NCBI GenBank assembly: GCA_019095985.1
Contig: CM032660.1
Coordinates: 12,768,556 to 12,832,555 of the forward strand
Direction: 5' to 3'
DNA length: 64,000 nucleotides
Source of the DNA: Streblospio benedicti
Lineage: Eukaryota > Annelida > Polychaeta > Spionida > Spionidae
The position numbers were made by a program, and so were the translations under genes. How positions within the stretch are numbered: the stretch's first letter is position 1; the number at the start of each line of letters is the position of its first letter. Below are positions 37,210-51,500 of this stretch, one piece after another. The notes under the pieces are model-generated. The model had not been told where the DNA came from, made no database searches, and was given only the letters and a program-made list of their open reading frames with translations.

Positions 37210-37590
37210 GAGAAAGGCTGAGCAATCGATGTTAGTGAGAGTACTAGTAGATTGATAACACGAAGTTCGGATTCAAGTATGAAAGAGGAACAACTATTAC
37301 AACAGATCCCATCTTCATTGTACACAAAATGCAGAAGTTTCCAGTAGCAAACGTGTCCTTGTATAAGTCCTTTGTGGACTTGGAGAAGGTGTTTGATTAA
37401 GTTCCTATACAAGTCATATGGTGCGCTATGCATGAGTTAGGTGTAAAAAAAAAAAAAAAGGCTTGTATAGCTAGTTCAGTCAATGTGCGCCAATGCTACA
37501 GTGAGGAATAGTGTTATTGTTGGGGTCAAACAGGGTTAGGTTCTTAGTCCACTGCTGTTCATACATGTAGTTCTAGATTTTACTTTAAAT
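37210..37590 (+). mobile_element. RTE-like LINE fragment
   Basis: The translation shows FKYERGTTITTDPIFIVHKM, SFVDLEKVFD, VIWCAMHELGV and, after an A run and a stop, GVKQG..VLSPLLFI. These are consecutive reverse-transcriptase blocks of the RTE clade. Stops and the poly-A interruption make it inactive. It lies between the 3' ends of FAM78 and CEP162. Confidence 0.8.
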
Positions 37591-39556
37591 ATCACAAGTA
37601 CACATGCAAAAGATAATTTTAACAGTGGTAAATGTTTTTGTCATAATTGAAAAATACTTTAATAGTGCACATAACAAAGCCGCCTTTTTGATTGTCTAAC
37701 AATCAAGATCAATAATATTATTGTTTTTATCTGTGAATAATATTTTTATGTTTTTATCTGTGTGAGGAGCCAAACTTTGTTCAATAATACACTTCAAATC
37801 TCATTTCTTAAAATGTTTATTAGATAAAATTATATACCCAGTATGGACACCAATAGTTATTACTGGTACATCATAAATTTTTACAAAGCTGTTCATAATA
37901 ATAAATGTAGAATAGACATTAAACTATACACCTATATTTATAAACCTTATAAATAGTTCTATATTTACATACATCAAGTTGCAAATATCACAGAATGGCA
38001 ATAGATTTCAATTTGGTTCATTAGACCTCTTTTATGACAATGTAAATTCAATGGTAGCAAAAGTAAAAATCAAAGCACTTTAATCCTGTTCTTTATGATG
38101 TCAAAGTATGCGTAAGAAATTCACTCATAAATGTTGCAGGACAATCCCTATGCATGAAGAAGACAACAAATGAAACAAATGAATACATTTACATACACCA
38201 AAAATCAACTTTCAGCACTAAACTGTGCACATATTTCAAACTAACTACATTGAACATCCATTATTCTATAGCCTTTTCTCTTGTACACATTTATTCGAAT
38301 ATTAATATCAATCAACAATTAAGGCACAGAGTAAAAATGCAAAATGCCTCCTTTGGGATTTTTGGTGCTGCCTGTAATTACATGAATATTGAAAATCCGT
38401 GTTTCCAAATACTGTTGAAATTGTTTATTATCATGAATACACTGATAATACTGATGCTTCCTGTAAAGCATCATTTCAGCCGTATTGAATATCACTTTGT
38501 TTTATAATGTATCCGAGGCAAATGTTATTAAAGAAAAATAAGAATCTTTCTGGAGAGAAAACATGAATGTGCAAATAACTAGCACCATGATTACAATAAC
38601 AAATGAGCAACACACAGTAACACATATTCATTATAAAGAAACAACAACTTAATGACAACATTCATTGACATGCAATACTGGACACTTGAATAAAAACGAA
38701 AACATGAAAGTGTTAACAGTTACACCAACATTTCTATGTAGAATTAAACACAGCTCTCCTTGCATACTTCATTTATCACATTCACAGTACTTGTATTTTC
38801 CTTGCTATAGACAGTCAAAGTTATAGTTCACTTGTAATGAGGTATGATGCAATAAATATTCATTAATTTTCTTCCTAAGGAACACTTTAACAGTGTATAA
38901 GAACAAAACAGTAGATAAACACGGCAAAGTTAATGAAATATTGCTTAGCACCTTCAGCCTTAGTCATATAAATAAGGTTCCTTTGATATAATATAGCTAT
39001 GCTCTAATGGGACCATTAAAGAAAGGAACAGTTGTATCTATGTACAATGGTCCATAGACTCAAAAACAAGAAAATGGAAACTATCATCATTGTTACCTTA
39101 TACTAGTAGTTTTAACTTATATACTGTTTGTGGTATATATGAAAACCACATCCAAACGTTTCTGACCAACATTTAACATATGAACATATTAACATATGAA
39201 CATATTATTGAAAAATACTACATGTACAAAAAAGCATTTTTTCATTCATTACTTATTCTTCCGTAGAAAATTTCTAGGCAATAACCAGTAGATGGTAAAG
39301 GCCTGCACATTATGTATTGGCCAAAGTCAGAAAGGAACAATGTAATGTTAGGTTGATGTCATGAAATTTCCTACAATACATGTATATAAAATAGTGAATG
39401 GCATAATAGTATTGCGAGAAATTTAGTATAATATGAAACTTTGGTGACTGTCCTGAGTTTGTGCAATCATATCCTCTACACATAATAAATACACCACTCA
39501 TCTCTGTCATGATATGTTAAATTTCCATTTTTTGTTTAAACTGGCTATAAAGTCCA
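37591..39556 (-). other. CEP162 3' flank, including its 3' UTR
   Basis: Downstream of the CEP162 stop on the minus strand. Reverse-strand AATAAA words occur near 38290, 38430 and 37815, so the true 3' end is undecided. The open frame at 38154-38507 (+) is unsupported. Confidence 0.5.
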
Positions 39557-42500
39557 CTATCTGTAAGTCTTTCCAGGCAAAAGTACACCTTGTCTCTGTA
39601 ATTCTCTTAACACCTGAAATGTAAACAGCATTAATGAGCTTGTAACATGGGGTCTTGTAATGCTAGATGAAAAAAGAAACAACAGGTGCAAGTTGGTCCA
39701 ATATCACCAAATTCAACAAGGGGCATGATTCAAGAAAAGAAACTTTGTTTTTACAGCCAACAGCTTCTCTGCAAATCAAGTTAAAAATCAAGTTGTTGGT
39801 GTACAAACATGAAATTGTTGATGGTGCTGTGGCTAAGAGTCAATTTTCAATTTAGGTGCATAATTCAAATAAGGAAACATCATTATATGACAGCCATATA
39901 TAACATGCATGAAGGTTTGGTAAAAATCAAATGAAAAATTAAGTTGTGGATGAATGAAGGATGAATGGTGATCATAATTGCTGACCTATTGTTGTGTGAG
40001 CCACAAATAGTAATTTTCAAGGTGTCCAGATTTATCATGCTATGACAATGTCTCATTGCGTGATTGTTGTTTTAACAACATATCCATTATGCGCTATGCT
40101 TGACCATCACACCATTAAAATACATGAACAAACCTCAAGTATGGAGTCAAGCTCATTGCGAAACTTGTCAATCTCCCTGTTTTTAGACTCGACCACAGCC
40201 TGCCAGTGAGCCACCTGGTGGGACAAATCTGCATGAGCCGCGGCAGAATTACTGCGTATCACCTAATGACATAATGCACTAATTGTTAGAAACTATTTGA
40301 ACAGATACCAAATCTTGTTTTAATAAGTAGTTCCAATGCTAGCATTATATTCCAATGATCAATAAATGTGGTCAGTGCGGTCAGTGAAATTATGCAATAT
40401 TTTGAAAACATATACATGTAGATTTAAACCAAACATGCATATTAGCTACTGGTAGGTCTTTACATACTTATTTAGAACTAATTTGGAACTAACAACATAA
40501 TAACAAAAATACCAACCTGTTGCAATTCATGTTCTCTCTGCTGATGCCGTGTTTCCATTTGACGGATTTTCTCATTCAGTGCTTCAAAATGACGCATTTC
40601 TGGTGTGTGAAACTTGCGTGCTTCCTGAAGTTCATCTAATAACTGCCTGACCTGCAAATTCAGAATATTTTCAAAGATGAAAATATGTAACATTGATTTG
40701 TCCACAAAACACTTTCATGCAAAAAAGGTTTTAAAAGTTATGCTGCTTAGTGGCCTGAGAACTATGCTTCAATATGATGTGTTTTAAACATTTTGAAAAG
40801 TTCATTAAGGGTTAAGAGAATTACTGGAACAATGTAAATACCTAAGAAGTGGCCTATCTCACCAATATAATGTTTCATCTTCATGTGAAACAATGTACGG
40901 GTATATTACACTAAAGCTTGGATCAACAGGTGAGACGAGATTGTGATTGCTGACAACAAAGTGAAAGGGAGACCCAGAAAATCTTGGCATGATACCATGA
41001 AAGAAAACCTAAAGGCATGGGGATTGAAGATCAAGATGGCGAATGACAGAGATTTGTGGAGGGAAAAATTGCGGACAGCCATAAGTCAGTCAAGGAAAAA
41101 ATTTCAGACAACCACAAGCCAGTCAAACACCCTCAAAGGTTACAATAAGGACTTCAAATACATGATACACCGGTATATATTATACTAGCTGTTTACCCGG
41201 CGTTGCTCGGGTTGAAACAGATGAGATCCGGAACACATTAAATGCTCCTCCCTCCCCATCCTTCCTCCTGTCCCACATCCCTCGAACCAGTTCTCGTCAG
41301 TATACAGGTCTGTGACAGATTAAATACAACTCCATCACCGTCCTCTCATCGTCATATATGTCACAGCCATTTACACACTAAATCTACTAAATATGGCAAT
41401 GATTGATTAGTCTGATATCCATCCCCCAGCTACTGCTACCCCTGGTAAACACGTGCGGAGCAGATTAAATTCCTACTCATTCCCTGAGATTCCACCCCCA
41501 CCACCACCCTATTCTATCCCCAACCCTCTCTACCTCACCCCCATCTAAACAGGTCCATAACTAATGCACCCCCTTCCTGCTGCTGCTCTTGTTGAAACAG
41601 ATGAGATCTGGAACGTATTAAATGCTCCTCCCTTCCCATTCTTTCCCCTGTCCCACATCCCTCAAACCAGCTCCCATCACTATACAGGTTTGGGAAAGAT
41701 TAAATACACCTCCATCACCTTCTTCCCACACTCAAATGTGACAGACATACACACACTACATGTATGTGGCAATGCTTGATCCCTCTAATACGCCTCCCTC
41801 CAGCTATTCCTACCCCTGGTAAACATGTGCAGACCATTAAATGTGCATATCAATCACCCCCTTTTAGTCTAGTTGGCAGATATGGGTCACACGACTGTAC
41901 GTGTGACGTGCAACGTACGTTTGACATATACAAACGTTTAACGTATTACGTACCTTTAACAAACATGGCCTTCTAAGCAACCTTTCTACAAAATTCTTTT
42001 TTCTTGTTTTTATCATTAAAACCAATATATTTGGTTTTAAATGTGACATCATAACGACCAGCAAGTTGTCCTGATTGTACATACACAATTTGGAGTGTGT
42101 ACGTCTTGTGGGTAAAAAGCCTTTTGTGATGCAAAAAATCGCCTCTTCCTTTGTATATATAGATAGATTATATTGCCACAAAACTGGGGTGGTGCGGATT
42201 TGAAATAGGCCAACCTATTTCAAAATACGCCCTGCGGATTTTTTGCTTTCCACAAGTGCTAAAAATTTCAAGAACACAAATTTCATTTTTTCAGCCTGAT
42301 TATTTGCTAATATTATTTTTGCGCATGCTAAAACCAGGCTAAAACTGGTTTTAGCAGTTTCAAGAATACACCCCCTGGGGAAGACCCATGGAATGGCCCA
42401 TATAAAAAATGGGATGCGCAGCATGTGAAAAAAATCAGCCGGAAAACACCAGTATCTACACATGTTCAAATAAGGCAAGTGCTGGACATATATAATTTTT

Positions 42501-45500
42501 CCAAATGTTATTTTTTTTTTATTTTTGCACGTTGTAATGGAGGTAACAACTCTTGATTTTTGTTGTACTTTGTTCTAATATAGATCAACTAGTTGTTTAC
42601 CCGGCGTTGCTCGGGTTGAAACAGATGAGATCTGGAACAGATTAAATGCTCAGGACTCCCTTTCCATTCTTTCCCCTGTCCCACATCCCTCACACCAGCT
42701 CCCGTCACTATACAGGTCTGGGAAAGATTAAATACACCCCCATCACCTTCCTCCCACACCCCCATCACCTTCCTCCCACAGTCATATGTGACAGCCATAC
42801 ACACACACGACATGTATGTGACAATGCTTGATGCCTCTAATATCCCTCCCTCCAGCTACTCCTACCCTTGGTAAACACGTGCAGACCATTATAAATGTAC
42901 ATCTCAATCACCCCCTTTCTGCTGCTGCCGCTCGGGTTGAAATTGATGAGATCTGGAACATATTAAATGCTCCACCACCAGCCATGTCCGCCCCCTCCCC
43001 CCCGCCCCCCCCACCATATGGATATACACACCCTTTCTGCCAACACCCCTCCTCAAAACAGGTCCGGAGCAGATAAAATGAGTCTCCATCACTATCACCA
43101 CCCTTCCCTCGTTGTATGACTGTACGTGTGACGTGCAACGTACGTTTGACATATACAAACGTTTAACATATTACGTACCTATAACAAACATATGGCACTG
43201 TAAGCAACCTTTCTATAAAAATTCTTTTTTCTTGTTTTTATCATTAAAACCAATTTATTTGGTTTGAAATGTGACATTATAATGACCACCAAGTTGTCCT
43301 GATTGTACATACATAATTTGGAGTGTGTACTTCTTGTGGTTAAAAAGCCTTTTGTGACACAAAAAAGTGCCTCTTCCTTTATATATATAGATACATGTAT
43401 CAACGATATTAATCTTAATTTCCTTAGACTTAAAATGGAAAAGCCATTGTTAAGTGATATAAGTTCTAGCAGAACAAATGTTTTTATGATCGAAACAAAT
43501 ATACTTAAAATCAATGTAATTCATTTCTTAATATTGGTAATTACTTTCTTCTCATTTCAGTCTCGAATAAGTACCTGTGTTTCTAGTGTAGTCTCTCGAA
43601 CCTTGAGTGTGGACATTTTTTCCGTGTCTATCGCTACCTGTGTTAGCTGCTGTTTCAAGTGCTGTATCACAGCCTCTTGAGTGCACGCTTTGCTCTCTAA
43701 CTCGGCAGTTTTGGATGTTGCATTCTTAATAGCTTGGCTTGACATCACCTATAAAAAATTACCAATATCCAGACTGTTTCTTTGGGGTCACAGACCAAAC
43801 CCACCTTCCACCACATTGTATTTCTATTATTATTCTCCTATTCATGTAAACTCACAACGAATGTGTTGAAAATAAATGTTATTTAAACCAAGACAGTTTC
43901 ACATAATTATCTGTGAGTTTCTCCATTTAGAGTTAGTCCATTTTATGGAATATCTTATGGCACATGTCTACATATATCGAAATAACTGACCTGCTGAAGC
44001 TCTCTCCGGTGAGCAGTTTGCAACTCTGTGATTCTATCTTCAGCCTCCTCACGGATCCTTCTTTCACGGCTTTCCGCTTCAGCTGTGAGCTTTTGAAGGT
44101 TGACGCGCTGCTGATCCTTGATATAGATATAAAAAGTTTAAAAAAGAAAGGCAATCAATAACAATGATATCAAAATGGTACTCTATTGTGGAGGCATCAT
44201 TCGTATTTTCAAAGTAATATTAAAATCACTGTATACATTACCGACTAGTAAACAATTAATCATTAGGTTTGATTGATTATCTCAATAATATCTACAAAGT
44301 CAGAGTAATAATAATAACATGAGAAAGTATAATATTTTTGGGGGTGGGTTGGGGGGCGGGGGGTTACCGGCTATACTCAAATGGATACTAATGAATCCTA
44401 TTTTAGAACCAAATCACAGTCATACCTTTTCTAAAGCAAGCTCTTCCACCTTGCGTCTCAGCATATCACGATCTCTCATAACCTCCTCAACATGTTGGCC
44501 AGTAAATGAGCCAGGTTCATAATGTCTGTTGAAATTAATAAATGTTCAAAATTGATTAAACTGTACACACTGTTTGTGTTTTCTAAATAGAATGAAAATA
44601 TATTCCATCAATATCACTTTTCACTTATTTTGCATGGATAACTGATATTCACATCTCACCTATCATTCACCGGTGTATCCGCAGAATACGGTGGCAGCTC
44701 AGCATTCTCAATTGGGTTAGTATCTTGTAACATAGCCGGTGTTATAACCCGTGTGGCGGCATTCTTTAATCGCTTTGACTTGCCTTCAAGTTTCTCATTT
44801 GCCACCTTTGCTAGTTTCCCAGATTGTCGAGATGCATTGATTTCTGCAGTTTGCTTCTCCTTTTGAAGATGAGAGAGTTGAACCTAGTTGATGACAAATA
44901 TATTAATAAAATGTAAAATACAATATGTACTATACTAGTATTCAGTTCACTTTAAATTTTAAAATTTGTTCATTTATCAAAGCGCTTCTATGCAACCTAA
45001 TCATAAGATAACGAATTATATTGTATCAAATCTTTTATGAACATCTCATACTTATCAGAATATAGGTGGACGTAATTGTTCATAAGAATGTCAATGCTTT
45101 CCTTGCATAAATTGTTTGTATAGTCTACAAGTTATTTACCTTAAGTTGATTGTTTTCTCTCTCTTTATTAGAAATTTCAAGTTGAAGAGCTTTAACTCTT
45201 GATTCCAATTCTAATTCATGGTCCTCTTTTGATCTTCGCTCACTTTTTGCTGCATTCTGCTCTTTGGTTTTCAAAAGAGTTACTTCTTTTTTCAACTTCT
45301 CTACTTCAATTTCAAGTTCACCTATCCTTTTCTTGCTTCTGTCTTTCACACTATCTAGTTCTTTTTGTAATGCTCCTGCATGTGTATGTGGATATGCAAT
45401 ATTCTGTCCATTTAGCTTGGTTTCTAATTCTTCTATGCGTCCTTCATACTGAAGTTTCATTGCTGTATATTTTTGTTCCAATACACGTATGCTCCTTTGC

Positions 45501-48500
45501 TCCTGAACGTAAGAAAAAAGTGATTATGGCATAAACAAAACATAAATATGTCAACAAAGTATAATTCTGATATTATTACTATAAGACAAGATCTCCATGC
45601 ATGCAATTTCTAAATGGACATGGTTGATAAGAAACATTTGGGAACAAAGTACATGAAGTCACTAGACAGTCTAACACCCTAGCAAGGGAACCAACATAAT
45701 TTAAATAATTAGACAGACAGACAGACAAACTGCATTCATATAACGACTGTACCAAGTGTCTTCACTCATGGACCAAAATCACTATAAGTAACATCATGAT
45801 TTGAACTATACCTGGTCTTCTTTTTCATCACGCTCTTGTTCAAGCTTCTGGATACGTTGTTCCAGAAATGCCACGGATCTTGCCTCTCCTTCTCTTGGTG
45901 CATCTGGTACTGTTGATGCTGCCCACATCAGAACAGGAAGCGAGTTTGGATGTCGTTTTCTCACTATTGCTTCCATCTCTTTCACCTGTCTTTCTAGATC
46001 TTGGATTCTTTTGGCATCTGCACTACGTTCTTTTGCTTTCTGGCGCATCTCATGAGCTTTTCTAAAGCAAAATTTTAAATGGTTTCCTCTTATATACAAA
46101 TCAATCTTTTATATATGTATAAGTAGAAGCGCATATTGATATGCCCTCCTAATTCATTATGATTATTAACTGCAGAAACCAGCCACTACTTCCTAAACCT
46201 ACTCATGAAATATTGTTTATTTATTTCCTTAACAGAATCTCTAAAATCAGGTTTCAAAAAGTGAAGTCAGTATAAAGTTTACATAAAATTCTTATTCAAT
46301 GAGAGTGCTTATGGCAAGGTTTTGATCTTTATCTTTAATGTTGAAAACAAGGATTCTTAAATGTCCAACTCACCTGCCACTTTCTGAACTTAATTCCTGC
46401 ACTTTGATTTCGAGTCGTCTGATGGTGTCATCTTTGTGCTTCAGCACCTCAACATCTTTATCGAGCAGTTGCTGGTTCTCAGCGTACCACTTTACTTTTC
46501 TGTTCAGACGTTCGATTTCCTTTTCTAGCTGAGAGATTTTCTCACATTGCGCCTTTGTGTCCAAGCCTACATAATTTACGAAATAAAAAGAAAGAATGTC
46601 CAAGCCTACATAATGTACAAAATAAAAAGAAAGAAAATGAAACACAAAGAGGTGTAAATGTTGCTACTTGCTCCTAGCCTAAAATACGCCCAAATTTACA
46701 ATGACCAATGCCTGACCGAACACAGTGCAATAGTAGGCATCAATAACTACCTTGCCATCAAGGTTAAAGTGTTTTATTTTCAGTATACTGTAACTATTCA
46801 GCTTTTATATTCATTATATATCATTATAGACTATCATATTTCTATTAAGGTACATGTAGCTCCAAGTATTCGATATTCCATGACGAAAGCTTCATTTCAC
46901 CACTGACCTTTCTTCTTGATTTTCTTAAGCATACTTTTTAATGACACACATTTGTAGAAATTCAAAATAACTATTAGAAAATTACCTTTAGCTTGTAAGT
47001 TATGAAGCTGCTGTAGTAAATCATTCACCTTTGATTCAAACTCATTGTTTTCAGCCTAAAAAATGGCATCTAATTAAATCGTAATTGAACTATTTTCATA
47101 GATTTTAAGGGGACTATGAACTCTTTTCTTAGTATTTTATCAAACTTTGATTTTCTCACTCATTATTCCTTCAATTCTTACAAATTACACCTTATTTTGT
47201 AGATAATTATCTAATCTAATGACACAACATGTCTTGAATTATATAGATTGATGGAAAAAAAATTTATAAAGCAATCAGTGAAAAAATTACAACTTTGCCT
47301 GTGAAGCATATAACTGATAGTAAAACATTGAAATGACCAAAATCATTATTTAGTTACAAAATTTGTATATTTATCTAAAAAACCTTGCCTCAAATTTTTT
47401 ATATTTTTCCTATTTATCATTTTACATGCATTTTAAGTTTTAAAACCACTTATTTTCCGAATTTTCTTGCAAATCAATACAAAAACGTTCATAATTCATC
47501 AACGAAATGAAAAAATCAAAATCCCTAGTAAATTTGATTTCATGGTTAAAAAGAAATATAAAAAGAAAAATTCATCCACTATGCAAACTTAGTTTTGAGA
47601 AAATGAGCTTTAAACATGGCCTATCAATATACATTGATGGTAGTTGCTGTCTATAAAATGTATGATATAAGAAAAACTATTGATGATAAAAGGTTCATTT
47701 TAAAAAGATGTTCTTTATCATTTATAGCATACAAAACATTGAAAATGTAAAAATTGAATTTTTAGCCCATATAACCTTATAAGTCTGCAAAGAATGTGTC
47801 ATTGTTTTTCACTCCGGCTTGGTCTTCACAAATGAGTTGTAATGGGAAAACTATTGAAGATAAAAGGTTCATTTCAAAACATGTTGCTCTTCATAGTTTA
47901 CATTATAATAAATATTAAAAAGCTGAAAATAGAATATTTTTTCCTTAAAGAGTTCATAGTACCCTTAACACTTCATAATTATGTCATGCTACTTTTATTC
48001 TTCAAATTTCTACCGGTATTTCTCAAATCATGTATGTGTGTAGACTAAAAAAAATCTACATTATTTGAACATGTCACATTTCTCAAGAATATGGTTTTCG
48101 TGTTCGTTCTAATAAGCACACATGCCCTATTAAGCGCACCCCCTGTTTACACGGATTAAATTAAACAAATCTTGCTTTTTTGTGAAGATTTCATTTACCT
48201 GGGGCCATATTGTAAGAGTAATACATTGTACGCCATTATCGTTCGTAGGCGTGGTTTTGGGGTGCGCTTATCAGACATCTCTTGCACTTTTGTTTTTGGT
48301 TAAAAAAAATTTTTTTGTAAGCCCACTGTTTATTTATAAGAACAAATATGTTATATGACATCCATATACATTTACAAAATTCATGGTTTTGAGAGGTGGG
48401 GAGCATCCTCCAGTACTGTAAGTCGCCATAGAAGAAATGACAGAGCTATGGTCTGCTGAATATGCAGTGTGAAGCCTAACGATGATACAAGTTCAGAGAG

Positions 48501-51500
48501 CCTTCTGGAGAAATTGTGTATCACAGATATTGATATCTAGTGCTTCATCAAGGAAGACTGAGATGGCAGGATCATGCTGAGCGCAAAGTGGCTGGATTAC
48601 CACAGTAATAAAACTTGTAATAGAAGGGGAGAAAGACAAGGTAAGACAAAACAGACTTGATGCAGTCCCCAAGAAAGACCAAGCATGTGATTGTCTGGGC
48701 ATGGGTCTAATAGATCCTAATGACCAAAAGGTATGGAAGGTATGATTGAGATGTAGACTGGGCAGCCAGGCCACACCTTCTGAGTAAGGAATAATGGGGG
48801 CCTTTCCGAATAAATTAAGGATTTCATTGATACATTTATCAGTCTAGCAGATAACATTTATTACATATAAAACATGCATTACGTAAAACAAGCAGTATGG
48901 TATGTGTCAAACCTTGAGATTTTCTACTTCAAGCTTGAAAGTCTCTTCATTAGTCTGTGTAAGTTTGAGCTTTTCCTCTAGCTGAGCAATACGATGAGCC
49001 CCCAGCTGTGCTGCTCCAATATTACCACCAGCAAGCTCTCTCTGGAACAGTAATAATCAATTTTCAAATTTGGAAACGCTTCATTTCAGAGGATAAATAT
49101 TGATCTTAATAACCACACTCACTTGCACAGATGGACTGGTGATGAGTCCTTTATTCTTTAGTTGCACATCTTTGAGGCTGAGTTGTTCTTTAAGGCTACT
49201 TATCTCAGACTTAAGCTTTTGATTTTCTTGGAACATTGCATTTTCAGTTGATTTGCAAGATTTCTGCAGTGCTTTTATCTCCTGATAGAGCCTACAAAAA
49301 AGTTTATGATAAACTGAATTTTCATAGAAAACTTATCAATCACAGCAGCTTTAGTATATTGGTCCTATATAGGCTATCATGGCAGCAATTCTTCCTCAAA
49401 TGAGAATTGTTAATTATATAATTTTGCCAGGTAAACATTTTGCTTTCACATTTGAAATCAAGTATGTTGTATCAAAACACGTCTTAATCAACTGACTCTC
49501 ATGATTACCTTAATACCAATCATTTTACATAACAATTAAACAAATACAGATCGAAGCAGTGGACTAAACATGTGAACCATGTCGCCATTACCTGGGCTGT
49601 GTAGTCATATTAAGCAAAATTTGAGCAAAGTTTAGATACAAACACTTCGAAATACAATATTTAATCTATAAAACATCAGTTTCTTTTCAAGGATTATTGC
49701 TAATAATCCACAATATTATGTGTATACTTCTGGTATCATGTTCTCTGACACGTACACATAACCCCATGTCACAACCTCTACATCACTCGGTACGTTTCGC
49801 GACTTAAATCAAGTATATTCATTCCATTTCCAAGAACCCCCCAGTGACTCAAAGTTTGACATTGACCCAGGTCATGGTGTCATGGCCCCTATAATGAATA
49901 TTGTTAAGTCAAGCATATCAAATTTTGAATCAGAACGTCAAAATTCACCTTTCATTTTCAGTTTGATAGCCTGCTAGCAATTTCTCCTGCTCTTCAACTT
50001 CACGTGCCATAAGTTTAATCTGCTCATCTCTTGATATTTCTTGGTCTTCTAACAGCTTTTTCAGCTTTTTGCTGCTTTCTGCATTGTCACCTTCACCATG
50101 TATCTATAGTAAAAGGAAAAAAGACACATTTACTTGCAATCATCTCACAATATCCATAGTCTATACACCAAAGAAAAATACATAAAAAAGAAAAAGAAAA
50201 ATGGAAATTTTTCATCCTCTTCATTTGTTTATCTACACACAATAACTAAAACTGTTTCCCGTCCTGGAAGTACAAATTCTCTGAAGTTTCAATTAGAAGT
50301 GACATGGAAATGCTTATCTAATGAACAATAAGCATTGAAATAGAAAATTAATAGTAGATATCATTCTCTATGTAAACAATACATATTTCATTTTCTTTAT
50401 ATAAAAAATCATATAAGAAATTGAAAAAAATAGTATATACTATAAAGTAAAAACCATTCTTTGCAAAAATTTCTCTACAACATTTTTTGTTCAAAAAGGC
50501 ATACATGTGTGCCGTTTTATCGGAGGCATCGATTGAAAAACAAGTTAAATACAAAACATTTAGTCTTCTGCTATAATTCAAAATGAAATTAAATCGCATA
50601 CCTTTGCAGCAAGAATGAAATTCTCCTGCTTCATTTTCATGATTTCTTCAGCATGTTTAACATTAACTTGCTCAATTTTGTTGTTATACAATTTCTGCAG
50701 GTGTTCCAGCTCAACTTTGGTTTTTGCATGCTGCCTTCTTTCTTCCTTCCATTGCTCTTGCCACTCATTTACTTCCTTCACCATGGCCTTCTCCCGATCA
50801 AGAACGGAAAATTTCTGACTGGTTGACAAGGTTGGTTCTTCATGTGACCATTGTTTCATATGCTTTTGTTCACTCACTTGGGATTGAATATAATTTGCAA
50901 ATGCTTCCACTGATGCTTGTAGTTCAACTGAAGATGCAGCTTTCTGTTTGTTGCCGTGCAAATCTGCCGGACTCCAAACTTTAGTACCTTTCTTCTGAAT
51001 TCTATGTGGGGATCTTGATGTGGACCTCTGATTTCCTCTTTTGTTAGTTTTAGGACTTTGAATTCTATGCACTGATTTAGAATTGGTTTCTTGTTGATTT
51101 GTCTTTAGAACACTTGGTGATCCATGACTTACACCATATCCTGAACTTGTGACATGATTGAATTTATCTTTTTTGGAAGATTTCTTTTTGCCTCTACCTC
51201 TTTCATCTGTAATAGGAGTTGATTCTTGCACTTTAGATCTATTTCTGTCAGGAGTATCGAATCCCATACTGTGACTGGTCCGCACCTTCTCAATAGGAGA
51301 GAGATCAATACCATGATTATCTGCTTGTGAACTATGTACGGGAGAAAGTGCAAATCCTCTTTCATCTTCAAAGTGTACAGACGGTCTTCTTTCTGTTTTA
51401 AGTTCTTCTACTTCACGAATAATATCATCAACAGTTCGTTCATCAGCATTATTGTGTTTTGAATGAGGAGTGCGAGGAGGAACAATTGGGCGATGGCCAA

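Larger units (their letters stand above)
40652..43574 (-). other. CEP162 intron 12, repeat-filled
   Basis: It carries a LINE ORF tail (40900-41190) and two copies of a CCCGGCGTTGCTCGGG-type element (41184-42168, 42589-43393), all on the opposite strand to the gene. Between the copies is a palindrome-rich spacer. Confidence 0.8.
47056..48912 (-). other. CEP162 intron 4
   Basis: AT-rich. It contains two similar segments around 47640-47790 and 47830-47960 (shared GGTTCATTT..AAA..ATGTT words), a MITE (48097-48350) and a LINE tail (48400-48790). No extra exon is needed, because flanking exon phases are both 0. Confidence 0.75.
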
